A stretch of DNA of 37,748 bases from Bacteroidota bacterium (GTDB taxonomy: Bacteria; Bacteroidota; Bacteroidia; Bacteroidales; Bacteroidaceae): contig JAEXAJ010000086.1 in the NCBI GenBank assembly GCA_023458215.1, forward strand, positions 1 to 37,748. Reading direction: 5' to 3'. A program made the translations under genes and the position numbers. Positions within the stretch are counted from its first letter, which is position 1; each line of letters opens with the position of its first letter. The notes beneath the pieces are model-generated. The model saw nothing but the letters and a program-made list of their open reading frames with translations, was not told the origin of the DNA and searched no databases. Below are positions 22,506 to 30,253 of the stretch, in pieces.

Positions 22506-24451
22506 AAAAAGTACTATTTCTTTTACTCTTTTGGGTTAGTCTACCAACTTTGGCTCAAACAGATCTCCCCGTCCATATTAATAAACAGGTACGGGATAGT
22601 ATTTTCCGCAAAGCGGCTACCATCCCTGCCGACTCCGTGCGCTCCTTATTTCTGAGAGAGGCGTTCCAACTACATATCGGCCGGGAAGGAGCTACCGAAT
22701 TTTTGGACTCCGCCATCGCTATCAGTATCCGGAAGAATATACCCGAAGAAGAACTATGGGGTCTTTATGATTATTGCCGGCACTATGAATATCTTACCAA
22801 ATTACCCGAATTGGAACAAAGGTTCGCAATCCTGAAGGATGCCAGCTATCGTCACAAGGATTATGCCTTTTATTATACGATATGGGTATCTGTACTTCAG
22901 TCACGATGTGCAATAGGAGACACAGAGTACGCTATTATGCAAGCAAAGGAGATGGAAAAAGAAGCTATTCGTTTGAAATACGAGGGCGGTATATTTATTG
23001 CGGCCTTAGCCTTAGCGCAAGCATACGATTTCACCAGACAATATGACGAAGCTGTAAAAACATACAAACAAACTTTGGTATTGAATCCCAAAGCCAACGA
23101 TGATGCATTAGTAGTAATTCATGGCAGCCTCAGCAGGGTATACTTCAAACAAAAGAAATATCCTGAAGCACTAAAAGAGTTGCAACTAGAGCATGAAGCT
23201 CTCACGAGAATGTCTAAAAAATCAAATTTGCCGGACACTTTCAGAGCTACTTTTCTGGAGATAGAGATTTCATTCTGCAAAATCTACATGGAGATGGAAG
23301 ATAAAGAAAAGTTAGGTCAGCACTTAATAGAGGCCCAGAAGTATTATATTGAAAATACTTACCGCGTGGCTTATATCAATTATCATATATTGTGGGGGAT
23401 CTATTATAAGTTCAACAAGCAATGGGATATGTCTCTCAAAGAGATAGAACAAGCTCTTAATGCTTGCCAGGAATCGGAACCTTTCGATGAGAACCAGATA
23501 CTCAAGACGAAAGCAGACGTCCTGATGGAAATGGGAAAATATGAAGACGCTGCCCTTACATACAAAATGGTAGCTATAAAAGGGGATTCTCTTAACCAGG
23601 ACATGTTGAAACGCCACCAGGAAGCACATCAGATAAATCATAAAATTCAAAAGGCACTGTTAGAGAAAGAGGCATTAACTAAACGGTACCGTTACATACA
23701 AGTAGGCGCCGGTTGTGCCATTTTACTTCTATTGATTTTTGTCATTGTGCGTGCCGCCCATATCCGACGTCAATTACAACGTTCGGACAATGAAACCCGG
23801 CTGGCGCTAGAGAAAATCAAGTCGGCAGACAAAATGAAGGAACGCTTCTTGCACAATATTACATACGAGATACGTATTCCGCTGAATACAGTAGTAGGTT
23901 TTTCCGAATTACTGTCTATAGAAAACAATTTGTCGGATGAGGAGTTGGAAGAGTACTCGACCGTAGTTAAAAACAATTCATCCCGATTACTGGCACTTAT
24001 CAACAATATCCTCGACTTATCACGCCTTGAAGCCGGAATGATGCGATTCAACGTACAGGAATGTGACATCGTACAACTCTGCCGGGAAGCCAAGATGATG
24101 GTACAAATGCAAACACCCGATGCTGTAGAACTGACATTCAATACAGAACTGGAAGATTTGCAGGTTCAAGTGGATAGTAAATGGTTCCTCAAACTGCTTA
24201 CCAGCTTAATGTCCGTACCTGCAGATTATGCGGGAGAACAACGTTCGATAGAATACTCTCTCGAAAAATCGGATAAGAGCCTGATGATTATTGTCAAAGG
24301 AAGTCCATTGTATCAAATTTGGAAGGACGAGCAAGAACAAAATATTCTGCACAACATCAACCGCCTCTATGTTGAAGCGTTCATGGGACGCTACCAAGTG
24401 CTGGGGGAGGAAAACAAGAAACAGGTGTTCATTACTTATCCGCTAGCCTAA
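22502..24451 (+). CDS. TPR-containing degenerate histidine kinase (probable pseudokinase)
   Basis: The 649-residue protein has a signal peptide (1-19), a TPR-rich periplasmic region (about 60-370; for example YDEAVKTYKQTLVLNPKAN and YPEALKELQLEHEAL), a membrane helix at about 398-417 and a kinase-like region. The phosphoacceptor position is changed: the canonical SHEIRTPLN reads TYEIRIPLN, with Y455 in place of histidine. The ATP-binding domain is also eroded: the N box is LLTSLMSVPADY, and the G1 and G2 glycine boxes cannot be found. It should therefore not autophosphorylate. The frame is fully open, so this is a maintained protein and not a recent wreck. It is translationally coupled (ATGA) to the active, sensor-poor kinase upstream, so it may be the sensing partner of that kinase. 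Confidence 0.9.
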   Translation: MKKVLFLLLFWVSLPTLAQTDLPVHINKQVRDSIFRKAATIPADSVRSLFLREAFQLHIGREGATEFLDSAIAISIRKNIPEEELWGLYDYCRHYEYLTKLPELEQRFAILKDASYRHKDYAFYYTIWVSVLQSRCAIGDTEYAIMQAKEMEKEAIRLKYEGGIFIAALALAQAYDFTRQYDEAVKTYKQTLVLNPKANDDALVVIHGSLSRVYFKQKKYPEALKELQLEHEALTRMSKKSNLPDTFRATFLEIEISFCKIYMEMEDKEKLGQHLIEAQKYYIENTYRVAYINYHILWGIYYKFNKQWDMSLKEIEQALNACQESEPFDENQILKTKADVLMEMGKYEDAALTYKMVAIKGDSLNQDMLKRHQEAHQINHKIQKALLEKEALTKRYRYIQVGAGCAILLLLIFVIVRAAHIRRQLQRSDNETRLALEKIKSADKMKERFLHNITYEIRIPLNTVVGFSELLSIENNLSDEELEEYSTVVKNNSSRLLALINNILDLSRLEAGMMRFNVQECDIVQLCREAKMMVQMQTPDAVELTFNTELEDLQVQVDSKWFLKLLTSLMSVPADYAGEQRSIEYSLEKSDKSLMIIVKGSPLYQIWKDEQEQNILHNINRLYVEAFMGRYQVLGEENKKQVFITYPLA

Positions 24452-24454
24452 GGC

Positions 24455-25084
24455 TCATTTCTTACGGATAATTGTTAATCCGTCACGTAAAGGAAGAATC
24501 ACTTTCTCTACTCGGGTGTCTTCCGCTACAAGATCATTGAAAGCCTTAATGCCGATGGTCTGTAGGTCTGTTCGGTGAGGTTGTTCTTCAAGAACATGCT
24601 CATCCCACAATGTATTGTCTGCAATGATATATCCACCATCAGAAAGGCAATTCAACACCATCTCATAATAGTCAATATACTTACGCTTATCACCATCTAT
24701 AAAGGCAAGATCGAATGTAATACCGAGATCAGGAACCAGTTCGAGCGCATTGCCAATATAGAAATTGATTTTATCGGCATAAGCTGAGTTCTCCAACCAG
24801 GGACGGGTAAAGTCTTCTTGCTCATCATTAATTTCGAAAGTGTGCAATTTTCCGCCTTCCAGTAAACCTTCCGCCATACAAAGTGCAGAATACCCGCTAT
24901 AAGTACCTATCTCTAAAATTTGTTGGGGACGTATCATCCTGACAAACATCTTCAGCATACGTCCCTGCAAATGCCCCGACGCCATGCGCGGATACAGCAA
25001 TTTAAGGTGCGTATCCCGATAAAGCGCCTTCAGATAGTCGCCTTCATCATCAATATGCTGCAATATATATTCGTCTATGGACAT
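24455..25084 (-). CDS. SAM-dependent O-methyltransferase (class I, catechol type)
   Basis: The 209-residue enzyme matches the Methyltransf_3/O-methyltransferase family, which methylates hydroxyl groups of catechol-like or other small molecules with a divalent metal. The N-terminal helix region is MSIDEYILQHIDDEGDYLKAL, then SGHLQGRMLKMFVRMIRP, motif I ILEIGTYSGYSALCMAEGL at about 56-74, the motif II strand LHTFEIND and the metal/SAM segment FDLAFIDGDKRKYIDYYE, with GYIIADNTLWDE after it. The start at 25084 is used: the frame stays open upstream but only through repeat sequence. The stop is 3 bp from the stop of the convergent degenerate kinase gene. A repeat hairpin separates it from pyk upstream, and it is probably cotranscribed with aroQ and pyk. 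Confidence 0.93.
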   Translation of the reverse strand: MSIDEYILQHIDDEGDYLKALYRDTHLKLLYPRMASGHLQGRMLKMFVRMIRPQQILEIGTYSGYSALCMAEGLLEGGKLHTFEINDEQEDFTRPWLENSAYADKINFYIGNALELVPDLGITFDLAFIDGDKRKYIDYYEMVLNCLSDGGYIIADNTLWDEHVLEEQPHRTDLQTIGIKAFNDLVAEDTRVEKVILPLRDGLTIIRKK

Positions 25085-25193
25085 AAAATGAAGAATGAAG
25101 AATGAAGAATGAAGAATGAAGAATGAAGAATTTAGCTGCGCTATGATACCGCATGGCAATTCTTCATTCTTCATTCCTCATTCTTCATTTTTT
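25085..25193. repeat. GAAGAAT-type hairpin element, copy 2 (pyk/O-methyltransferase junction)
   Basis: Left arm: repeated ATGAAGA from 25088 to about 25131. Right arm: ATTCTTC repeats with one variant (ATTCCTC) from 25159 to 25189. The core is in the opposite orientation to copies 1 and 3: its reverse complement reads GCCATGCGGTATCATAGCGC. The pyk stop codon (25192-25194) overlaps its end. It fills the whole gap between pyk and the O-methyltransferase gene. Confidence 0.87.
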
Positions 25194-26649
25194 AAAGGTA
25201 TCTGTTACTATTAGGGAGTACACTCTCTGCTGCATGCTTCAGAGCATCTTCCACTACGTTGATTTCAAGGAAAGAGGTTTGAGTTCCTTCTTTACCACTG
25301 CTCAGGTAGCCCACCATGTCGGAGGTACACAGGCGGCCTTCTTTCACCAAACGGCGCAGGGCGGCAAAGTAATACTCTTGTCCGTTGGCTAGTTCGGGCA
25401 TATAGATTGCTTCTACACCGTATGACAAGGCAAGGTGCCGCATGGTCTTTTCTTTGTAGCAGATGGCGAGTACCGGGAACTTACCACGGAAGGCGGCAAG
25501 ATTACGGGCGGTACGTCCGCTATAACTATCGGTAATGATGGCACGGATTTTCAACTTGGAAGTAGCTTTTACCGCTTGCTTGGCAAGGAAAGCAGTTACG
25601 TCATTGCTGTTTTCATCCAAAGGAATACGGATATCATTATCCGCCAATTTATCCTTCTCGGCCTGTGCGGCAACTTTAGTCATTGTCTTGAGGGCTTCGA
25701 TGGGATATTTGCCGTATGCAGTTTCACCGCTTAACATCAAAGCATCCGTACGATAATAGATAGCGTTAGCAATATCGGTCACTTCGGCACGCGTAGGACG
25801 CGGGTTAGAAATCATCGTATGAAGCATCTGCGTGGCAACAATTACCGGTTTCTTGGCAAGAATACATTTGCGAATCAGCAAACGCTGAATGCCCGGAATG
25901 CGTTCTTGCGGAACTTCGATACCTAAATCTCCGCGAGCAACCATCACGCCGTCGGCAACTTCCAGAATCTCATCAATATTATCGACACCTTCTTGGTTTT
26001 CAATCTTAGCAATAATCCTGATATCGCTGTTATGAGCATCCAGAATGGCTTTTATATCCAAAATATCCTGCTTGTTGCGTACAAAAGAGTGAGCGATGAA
26101 ATCAATGTCCTTTTCAATAGCATAAAGGATATTCGTGCGGTCTTTTTCCGTTAAAGAAGGTAAGTTAATACGAACTCCGGGAACATTTACGCTCTTACGA
26201 CTTCCTAAAGTAGCCTCATTCTGCACCTCGCAAAGCAAGTGATCGGCGGTTTTCTCTATAACAACCAACTCCAAATCGCCGTCGTCTATCAAGATGTGAC
26301 CGTCTACATTCAGGTCATGTACAAAGTGAGGATAAGAAACTGAAATACACTCACGAGTCGTTTCCTGATCAGGATTACCAACTACTTTTACCCGGTCACC
26401 TACTTTGAAAGGAATCGGTTCGGCAAGCACAGTTGTACGAACCTCCGGTCCCTTAGTATCCATCAAGATGGCAATACGGTTGGATACTGCACGGACGTTG
26501 TTTATAAGTTTCTCGGAACCTTCACGTCCCAGGTGAGCCGTATTCATACGTACCACGTTCAACCCGGCGTCAAACAACTGCTTTATAAAGTCTACATCAC
26601 AACGTTGATCTGAGATTGTTGCAACGATTTTAGTTTGTTTCAATAACAT
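25192..26649 (-). CDS. pyk: Pyruvate kinase
   Basis: Pyruvate kinase makes ATP and pyruvate from phosphoenolpyruvate and ADP, the last step of glycolysis. The 485-residue protein has the TIM-barrel A domain interrupted by the B domain (about residues 70-165, VGDRVKVVGNPDQET) and a C-terminal domain (about 350-485). Signatures are TKIVATISDQ and NVVRMNTAHLG at the N-terminus, the catalytic region IIAKIENQEGVDNIDEIL, GVMVARGDLGIEVP, KPVIVATQMLHTMI, and SGETAYGKYPIEALKTM. The N-T-A-H version of the NFSH motif is a lineage variant and not a lesion, in my reading. The gene lies between aroQ and the O-methyltransferase gene, with a repeat hairpin at each junction. Confidence 0.97.
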   Translation of the reverse strand: MLLKQTKIVATISDQRCDVDFIKQLFDAGLNVVRMNTAHLGREGSEKLINNVRAVSNRIAILMDTKGPEVRTTVLAEPIPFKVGDRVKVVGNPDQETTRECISVSYPHFVHDLNVDGHILIDDGDLELVVIEKTADHLLCEVQNEATLGSRKSVNVPGVRINLPSLTEKDRTNILYAIEKDIDFIAHSFVRNKQDILDIKAILDAHNSDIRIIAKIENQEGVDNIDEILEVADGVMVARGDLGIEVPQERIPGIQRLLIRKCILAKKPVIVATQMLHTMISNPRPTRAEVTDIANAIYYRTDALMLSGETAYGKYPIEALKTMTKVAAQAEKDKLADNDIRIPLDENSNDVTAFLAKQAVKATSKLKIRAIITDSYSGRTARNLAAFRGKFPVLAICYKEKTMRHLALSYGVEAIYMPELANGQEYYFAALRRLVKEGRLCTSDMVGYLSSGKEGTQTSFLEINVVEDALKHAAESVLPNSNRYL

Positions 26650-26670
26650 AATCTTATACCTATTTTATTT

Positions 26671-26763
26671 AATGAAGAGTGAAGAATGAAGAATCAAGAA
26701 TTGCCTTGCGGCATGAGTGCGCAGCCAAATTCTTCATTCTTCATTTTTCATTCTTCATTCATT
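26671..26763. repeat. GAAGAAT-type hairpin element, copy 3 (aroQ/pyk junction)
   Basis: Left arm: degenerate GAAGAGTGAAGAATGAAGAA near 26674-26700. Right arm: ATTCTTC repeats from 26729 to 26763. The core TTGCCTTGCGGCATGAGTGC followed by GCAGCCAA extends the stem (TTGC..TGCG with CGCAGCCAA). The aroQ stop lies 2 bp beyond. Same core and orientation as copy 1. Confidence 0.87.
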
Positions 26764-26764
26764 A

Positions 26765-27187
26765 TTAAACTTTTTCTTTCAGTGCTTCCAAAGCCAAGCG
26801 GTAGGAGTTCAGTCCGAATCCGCAGATTACACCTTTACAAGCACACGCTATCATGGATACATGTCGAAAAGCCTCGCGGGCATGCACGTTAGAGATATGC
26901 ACCTCAATCACCGGAGAAGTGACCGAACGGATAGCATCTTGCAAAGCGATGGATGTATGAGTGTATGCACCCGCATTTAAAATAATACCATCGACATCAA
27001 AACCAACTTGCTGTATCTTGTCTATCAATTGTCCCTCAATGTTAGATTGGAAATAGTCAATCTGCACATCCGCATATTTCTTACGGAGTTCTGCAAGATA
27101 GTCTTCAAAAGTAACACTGCCGTAAATGGAAGGTTCACGCTTGCCCAACAGATTTATATTGGGACCGTTAATAATTTGTATCCTCAT
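26765..27187 (-). CDS. aroQ: Type II 3-dehydroquinate dehydratase
   Basis: AroQ dehydrates 3-dehydroquinate to 3-dehydroshikimate in the shikimate pathway to aromatic amino acids and chorismate. The 140-residue product has the expected length. The start IQIINGPNINLLGKREPSIYG carries the conserved asparagine and the catalytic tyrosine of the lid. The middle holds DYFQSNIEGQLIDKIQ, then GIILNAGAYTHTSIALQDAI with the catalytic histidine, VIEVHISNVHAREAFRH, and the end ACKGVICGFGLNSYRLALEAL. The start is placed at 27187; an open extension upstream to 27250 covers the promoter and is not used. Promoter at 27237-27268. Confidence 0.97.
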   Translation of the reverse strand: MRIQIINGPNINLLGKREPSIYGSVTFEDYLAELRKKYADVQIDYFQSNIEGQLIDKIQQVGFDVDGIILNAGAYTHTSIALQDAIRSVTSPVIEVHISNVHAREAFRHVSMIACACKGVICGFGLNSYRLALEALKEKV

Positions 27188-27236
27188 AACACATTTTTTT
27201 ATACCTTTGTCTTCCGGAAACATTAAAATCAGGTTG

Positions 27237-27268
27237 CAAAGATAGTGCAAACCGAATGTAGAAGCAAA
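27237..27268 (-). promoter_or_regulatory. Promoter of the aroQ-pyk-methyltransferase unit
   Basis: On the minus strand a -33 TTTG (27265-27268) is followed after 20 bp by TATCTTTG (27237-27244). Both elements match fully. The aroQ ATG lies 49 bases downstream. A second promoter specific to pyk was not seen. Confidence 0.78.
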
Positions 27269-27273
27269 TTTAA

Positions 27274-27304
27274 TTGCATTCTGCTGAGGTGCAGCCTATT
27301 TTCG
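27274..27304 (+). promoter_or_regulatory. Likely promoter of the tyrosine recombinase gene
   Basis: TTG at 27274-27276, a 20-bp spacer and TATTTTCG at 27297-27304 (7 of 8 matches to TAnnTTTG). The ATG follows at 27328. It is back to back with the aroQ promoter. Confidence 0.5.
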
Positions 27305-27327
27305 CGGAGCAAAGGTAGAAAAAAGAA

Positions 27328-28281
27328 ATGAAATTTGAAGAAAAATCGACCAATAAGGAGAAACAGGCATTGATAATCAGGAAGTATAATCAATATCTTA
27401 AATTGGAGAAATCGCTTTCGCCTAACACACTCGATGCTTACCAAACAGACCTGGAGAAATTGCTACGCTTCTTGGAAGACGAGAACATAGATATCTTTGC
27501 CGTTACTCTCGACGACTTGCAACGCTTTACAGCCGGCTTGCATGACATCGGTATTCATCCCCGGTCACAAGCACGAATTCTTTCCGGCATAAAATCCTTC
27601 TTTCATTTTCTTGTATTAGCCGATTATCAGGAAGGTGACCCCAGTGAATTGCTCGAAGGCCCGAAGATAGGGTTCAAACTACCGGAAGTACTGACGGTAG
27701 AAGAGATAGACAAGATTATCTCTATTATTGATTTGAGCACCAATGAGGGCCAACGAAATCGGGCCATCCTCGAAACACTATATAGTTGTGGATTGCGCGT
27801 ATCAGAACTGTGCAACCTGAAGATCTCAGACCTATACTTTAAAGAAGGTTTCATCAAAGTGGAAGGAAAAGGAAGCAAACAACGCCTCGTCCCCATTTCG
27901 CCCCGCGCCATCAAGGAAATCGAAAACTGGTTCAAAGACCGCAATGCCCGTTGGAAAATCAAGAAGGGATTTGAAGACTTTGTATTCCTTGCCCGTTGGG
28001 GCAACAGCATATCCCGTATCATGGTATTCCATCTGATTAAAGAACTGGCAGGCAAAGCAAATATCACCAAAAATATCAGCCCGCATACCTTCAGGCACTC
28101 CTTTGCAACACATCTATTAGAAGGAGGTGCTAACCTGCGTGCCATACAATGTATGCTTGGACATGAGTCCATCGCTACAACAGAAATTTACACACACATA
28201 GACCGCAACAGGTTAAGGAGTGAAATCATAGAACACCATCCCAGAAACATAAAATACCGTAAAGAGAACGAAATTCATTAA
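27328..28281 (+). CDS. xerD: Site-specific tyrosine recombinase XerC/XerD type
   Basis: The 317-residue recombinase has an N-terminal SAM-like core-binding domain (about 15-105: YNQYLKLEKSLSPNTLDAYQTDL) and a C-terminal catalytic domain. Catalytic residues are R157 (SCGLRVSEL), the beta-hairpin lysine near 181 (EGKGSKQRLVPI), H253 and R256 (HTFRHSFATHLLEGG), H279 (LGHESIATT) and the nucleophile Y288 (EIYTHIDR). This set and spacing match the housekeeping Xer proteins that resolve chromosome dimers at dif, and the context is housekeeping without any element ends or att repeats. It is therefore called XerD-like; XerC cannot be excluded. Divergent from aroQ. Confidence 0.92.
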   Translation: MKFEEKSTNKEKQALIIRKYNQYLKLEKSLSPNTLDAYQTDLEKLLRFLEDENIDIFAVTLDDLQRFTAGLHDIGIHPRSQARILSGIKSFFHFLVLADYQEGDPSELLEGPKIGFKLPEVLTVEEIDKIISIIDLSTNEGQRNRAILETLYSCGLRVSELCNLKISDLYFKEGFIKVEGKGSKQRLVPISPRAIKEIENWFKDRNARWKIKKGFEDFVFLARWGNSISRIMVFHLIKELAGKANITKNISPHTFRHSFATHLLEGGANLRAIQCMLGHESIATTEIYTHIDRNRLRSEIIEHHPRNIKYRKENEIH

Positions 28282-28329
28282 ATTATAATAAATCTATTAG
28301 TCCAATTAACAAACTGTATAGGGAATTAA

Positions 28330-28337
28330 TATCTTTG
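28330..28337 (+). promoter_or_regulatory. -7 element of the TPR lipoprotein gene
   Basis: TATCTTTG matches TAnnTTTG, 80 bases upstream of the lipoprotein ATG at 28418, leaving an A-rich leader that contains a 22-codon reading frame. No -33 match was found. Confidence 0.6.
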
Positions 28338-28352
28338 CGACGCTGTGTCTCA

Positions 28353-28421
28353 ATGGAGATGGCAAACAAAAATGAAATAGACAAATTTCAATTACAAACA
28401 ATTAATTTATACCTAAAATGA
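28353..28421 (+). CDS. Possible 22-residue upstream reading frame in the lipoprotein leader
   Basis: An ATG at 28353 opens a frame of 22 codons (starts MEMANKNEID) whose TGA overlaps the lipoprotein ATG in an ATGA tetramer at 28418-28421. This is the overlap type used for translational coupling elsewhere in the window. The peptide has no recognisable domain. It may be a coincidence of the A-rich leader. Confidence 0.25.
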   Translation: MEMANKNEIDKFQLQTINLYLK

Positions 28422-30112
28422 CTAAGAAATTGTATTTGCCATTTTTAATGGCATGTGTTGTTGCCTTATTAACATCTTGTGGCAGCAAAATGGGTGAATT
28501 GTCATCAGACTATTTCACTGTAACTCCCCAAGTTCTCGAAGCCGTAGGCGGTAAAGTACCTGCTACTATCAACGGCAAATTCCCTGAAAAGTACTTCAAC
28601 AAGAAAGCAGTAGTAGAAGTAACTCCCGTTTTGAGATGGAACGGTGGTGAGGCTAAAGGCCAGTCTGCTGTATTCCAAGGAGAAAAAGTAGAAGGTAATG
28701 ACCAAGCTATCTCTTACAAGATGGGTGGTAACTATACTATGAAGACTTCATTCGACTATGTTCCTGAAATGGCTAAGTCTGAATTGTATCTGGAATTCAA
28801 AGCCACTATCGGCAAGAAGACCATCACTATTCCTGCTGTGAAAGTAGCGGACGGTGTTATTTCAACTTCTGAAATGCTGAACCAGACTTTGAACAGCGCT
28901 AACCCCGCCAACGGTGACGACGCTTTCCAACGTATTATTAAAGAAAAGCACGATGCTAAAATCATGTTCTTGATTCAACAAGCTAACATCCGCGCCAGCG
29001 AACTGAAAGCTGCTAAAGAATTCAACAACGAGGTGAAAGACGTAAACAGTGCTGTTAACAAGAAGATCAGCAACATTGAAATCTCTGCATACGCATCTCC
29101 GGATGGTGGTATGGATTTGAATACCAAATTGGCTGAAAACCGTCAGGACAATACTGCTAAGCTTATCAACAAAGACTTGAAGAAAGCTAAAATTGATGCA
29201 GCCGTAGATACTAAATATACTGCAGAAGACTGGGAAGGTTTCCAGGAATTGGTTTCTAAATCCAACATCCAAGATAAAGAACTGATTCTTCGCGTTCTTT
29301 CTATGTACTCTGATCCTGAACAAAGAGAACAAGAAATTAAGAATATCTCTTCTGTATTCAAAACTTTAGCTGATGATATCCTTCCGCAATTGCGTCGTTC
29401 TCGTTTGACTTTGAACTATGAGATCATTGGTAAGTCTGACGAAGAAATTGCCAGTTTAGCTAATAGCGATGCAAAGCAACTGAACATCGAAGAACTGCTT
29501 TATGCTGCTACTTTGACTACTGACCCTGCACAACAAGAAGCAATCTTCATTAAAGCAACTCAAATCTATCCGAATGATTTCCGTGCTTACAATAACTTAG
29601 GTAAATTGGCTTACCAAGCCGGTAACCTTGACAAAGCAGAAAGCTACTTCAAGAAAGCTGTTTCTATCAAGGATGCTCCCGAAGCTAACATGAACCTTGG
29701 TTTGATTGCCTTGACTAAGGGTGACAGAGCTGCTGCCGAGTCTTATATGAGCAAAGCTTCCGGTTCTAAAGAATTGAACGAAGCATTGGGTAACCTCTAC
29801 GTAGCACAAGGTCAATACGACAAAGCCGTAAGCGCATTCGGTGACACAAAAACCAATAGCGCCGCTTTAGCTCAGATTTTGGCTAAGGACTACAACAAAG
29901 CTAAGAGCACATTGGCAGGTATCGAAAAACCGGATGCATACACAGACTACCTGATGGCTGTACTCGGTGCCAGAACCAACAACACTTCTATGGTTACCAG
30001 CAGCTTGAAGACTGCTATTGCCAAGAATCCTGCTTTAGCAAAGAAAGCTGCTTCTGATTTGGAATTCTCCAAATACTTCACGAATGCAGACTTTATGAAT
30101 ATCATTAAGTAG
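28418..30112 (+). CDS. TPR lipoprotein with OmpA-like segment
   Basis: The 564-residue protein has a lipoprotein signal with lipobox LTSC (cysteine 21). An N-terminal beta-rich region (about 25-155) is followed by a segment resembling the OmpA peptidoglycan-binding fold (about 180-260: KIMFLIQQANIRASELKA, IEISAYASPDGGMDLNTKLAENRQDN), then a helical part and a TPR region (about 370-500: PNDFRAYNNLGKLAYQAGNLDKAESYFKKAVSI). The codons are strongly biased (GCT, AAC, AAG, GAA, CGT), which suggests high expression. It may be an abundant envelope protein linking the outer membrane to peptidoglycan; that role is inferred from the domains. A terminator follows at 30167-30200. The precise family name is not known to me. 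Confidence 0.85.
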   Translation: MTKKLYLPFLMACVVALLTSCGSKMGELSSDYFTVTPQVLEAVGGKVPATINGKFPEKYFNKKAVVEVTPVLRWNGGEAKGQSAVFQGEKVEGNDQAISYKMGGNYTMKTSFDYVPEMAKSELYLEFKATIGKKTITIPAVKVADGVISTSEMLNQTLNSANPANGDDAFQRIIKEKHDAKIMFLIQQANIRASELKAAKEFNNEVKDVNSAVNKKISNIEISAYASPDGGMDLNTKLAENRQDNTAKLINKDLKKAKIDAAVDTKYTAEDWEGFQELVSKSNIQDKELILRVLSMYSDPEQREQEIKNISSVFKTLADDILPQLRRSRLTLNYEIIGKSDEEIASLANSDAKQLNIEELLYAATLTTDPAQQEAIFIKATQIYPNDFRAYNNLGKLAYQAGNLDKAESYFKKAVSIKDAPEANMNLGLIALTKGDRAAAESYMSKASGSKELNEALGNLYVAQGQYDKAVSAFGDTKTNSAALAQILAKDYNKAKSTLAGIEKPDAYTDYLMAVLGARTNNTSMVTSSLKTAIAKNPALAKKAASDLEFSKYFTNADFMNIIK

Positions 30113-30116
30113 TTGA

Positions 30117-30142
30117 CAAGGCTTGAGTTAACGAGTTAACAA
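30117..30142. repeat. GAGTTAAC direct/inverted repeat
   Basis: GAGTTAAC occurs twice, 9 bp apart, inside CTTGAGTTAACGAGTTAAC followed by AAGAG, and the block reads nearly the same on both strands. It begins about 5 bp after the lipoprotein stop and looks like a small or decayed member of the class of hairpins with short-repeat arms seen at other junctions. Confidence 0.5.
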
Positions 30143-30166
30143 GAGCTTCACAGCTAAGAAAGAATA

Positions 30167-30200
30167 GCCCGGCATAGAAATATGTCGGGCATTTTTTTTT
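30167..30200 (+). terminator. Intrinsic terminator of the TPR lipoprotein gene
   Basis: GCCCGGCATA (30167-30176), loop GAAA, and TATGTCGGGC (30181-30190) form a 10-bp stem with one G-U pair, followed by a run of nine T from 30192. It is a textbook intrinsic terminator. Confidence 0.93.
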
Positions 30201-30253
30201 ATTCACACCAAAAAGGAGTACTTTCGCAGCAGAGTATCAATAAAAGAAGCGGA

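Noticed and set aside
25085..25174. N-terminal extension of the O-methyltransferase
   Set aside because: The extra 30 residues are encoded entirely by the GAAGAAT repeat element; the family normally begins near MSIDEYI.
25192..26649. Broken pyruvate kinase because NFSH reads NTAH
   Set aside because: All other catalytic segments and the full length are intact; the change looks like a lineage variant.
27188..27250. N-terminal extension of AroQ to 27250
   Set aside because: It would include the -7 element of the aroQ promoter, and the family starts at the IQIINGPN strand.
27328..28281. Integrase of a mobile element
   Set aside because: No tRNA, att repeats or element genes are nearby and the protein has the length and motifs of housekeeping Xer recombinases.
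30182..30253. Upstream start (ATG at 30182) for the thioredoxin-fold lipoprotein
   Set aside because: It lies inside the intrinsic terminator hairpin and would remove the lipoprotein signal from the N-terminus.
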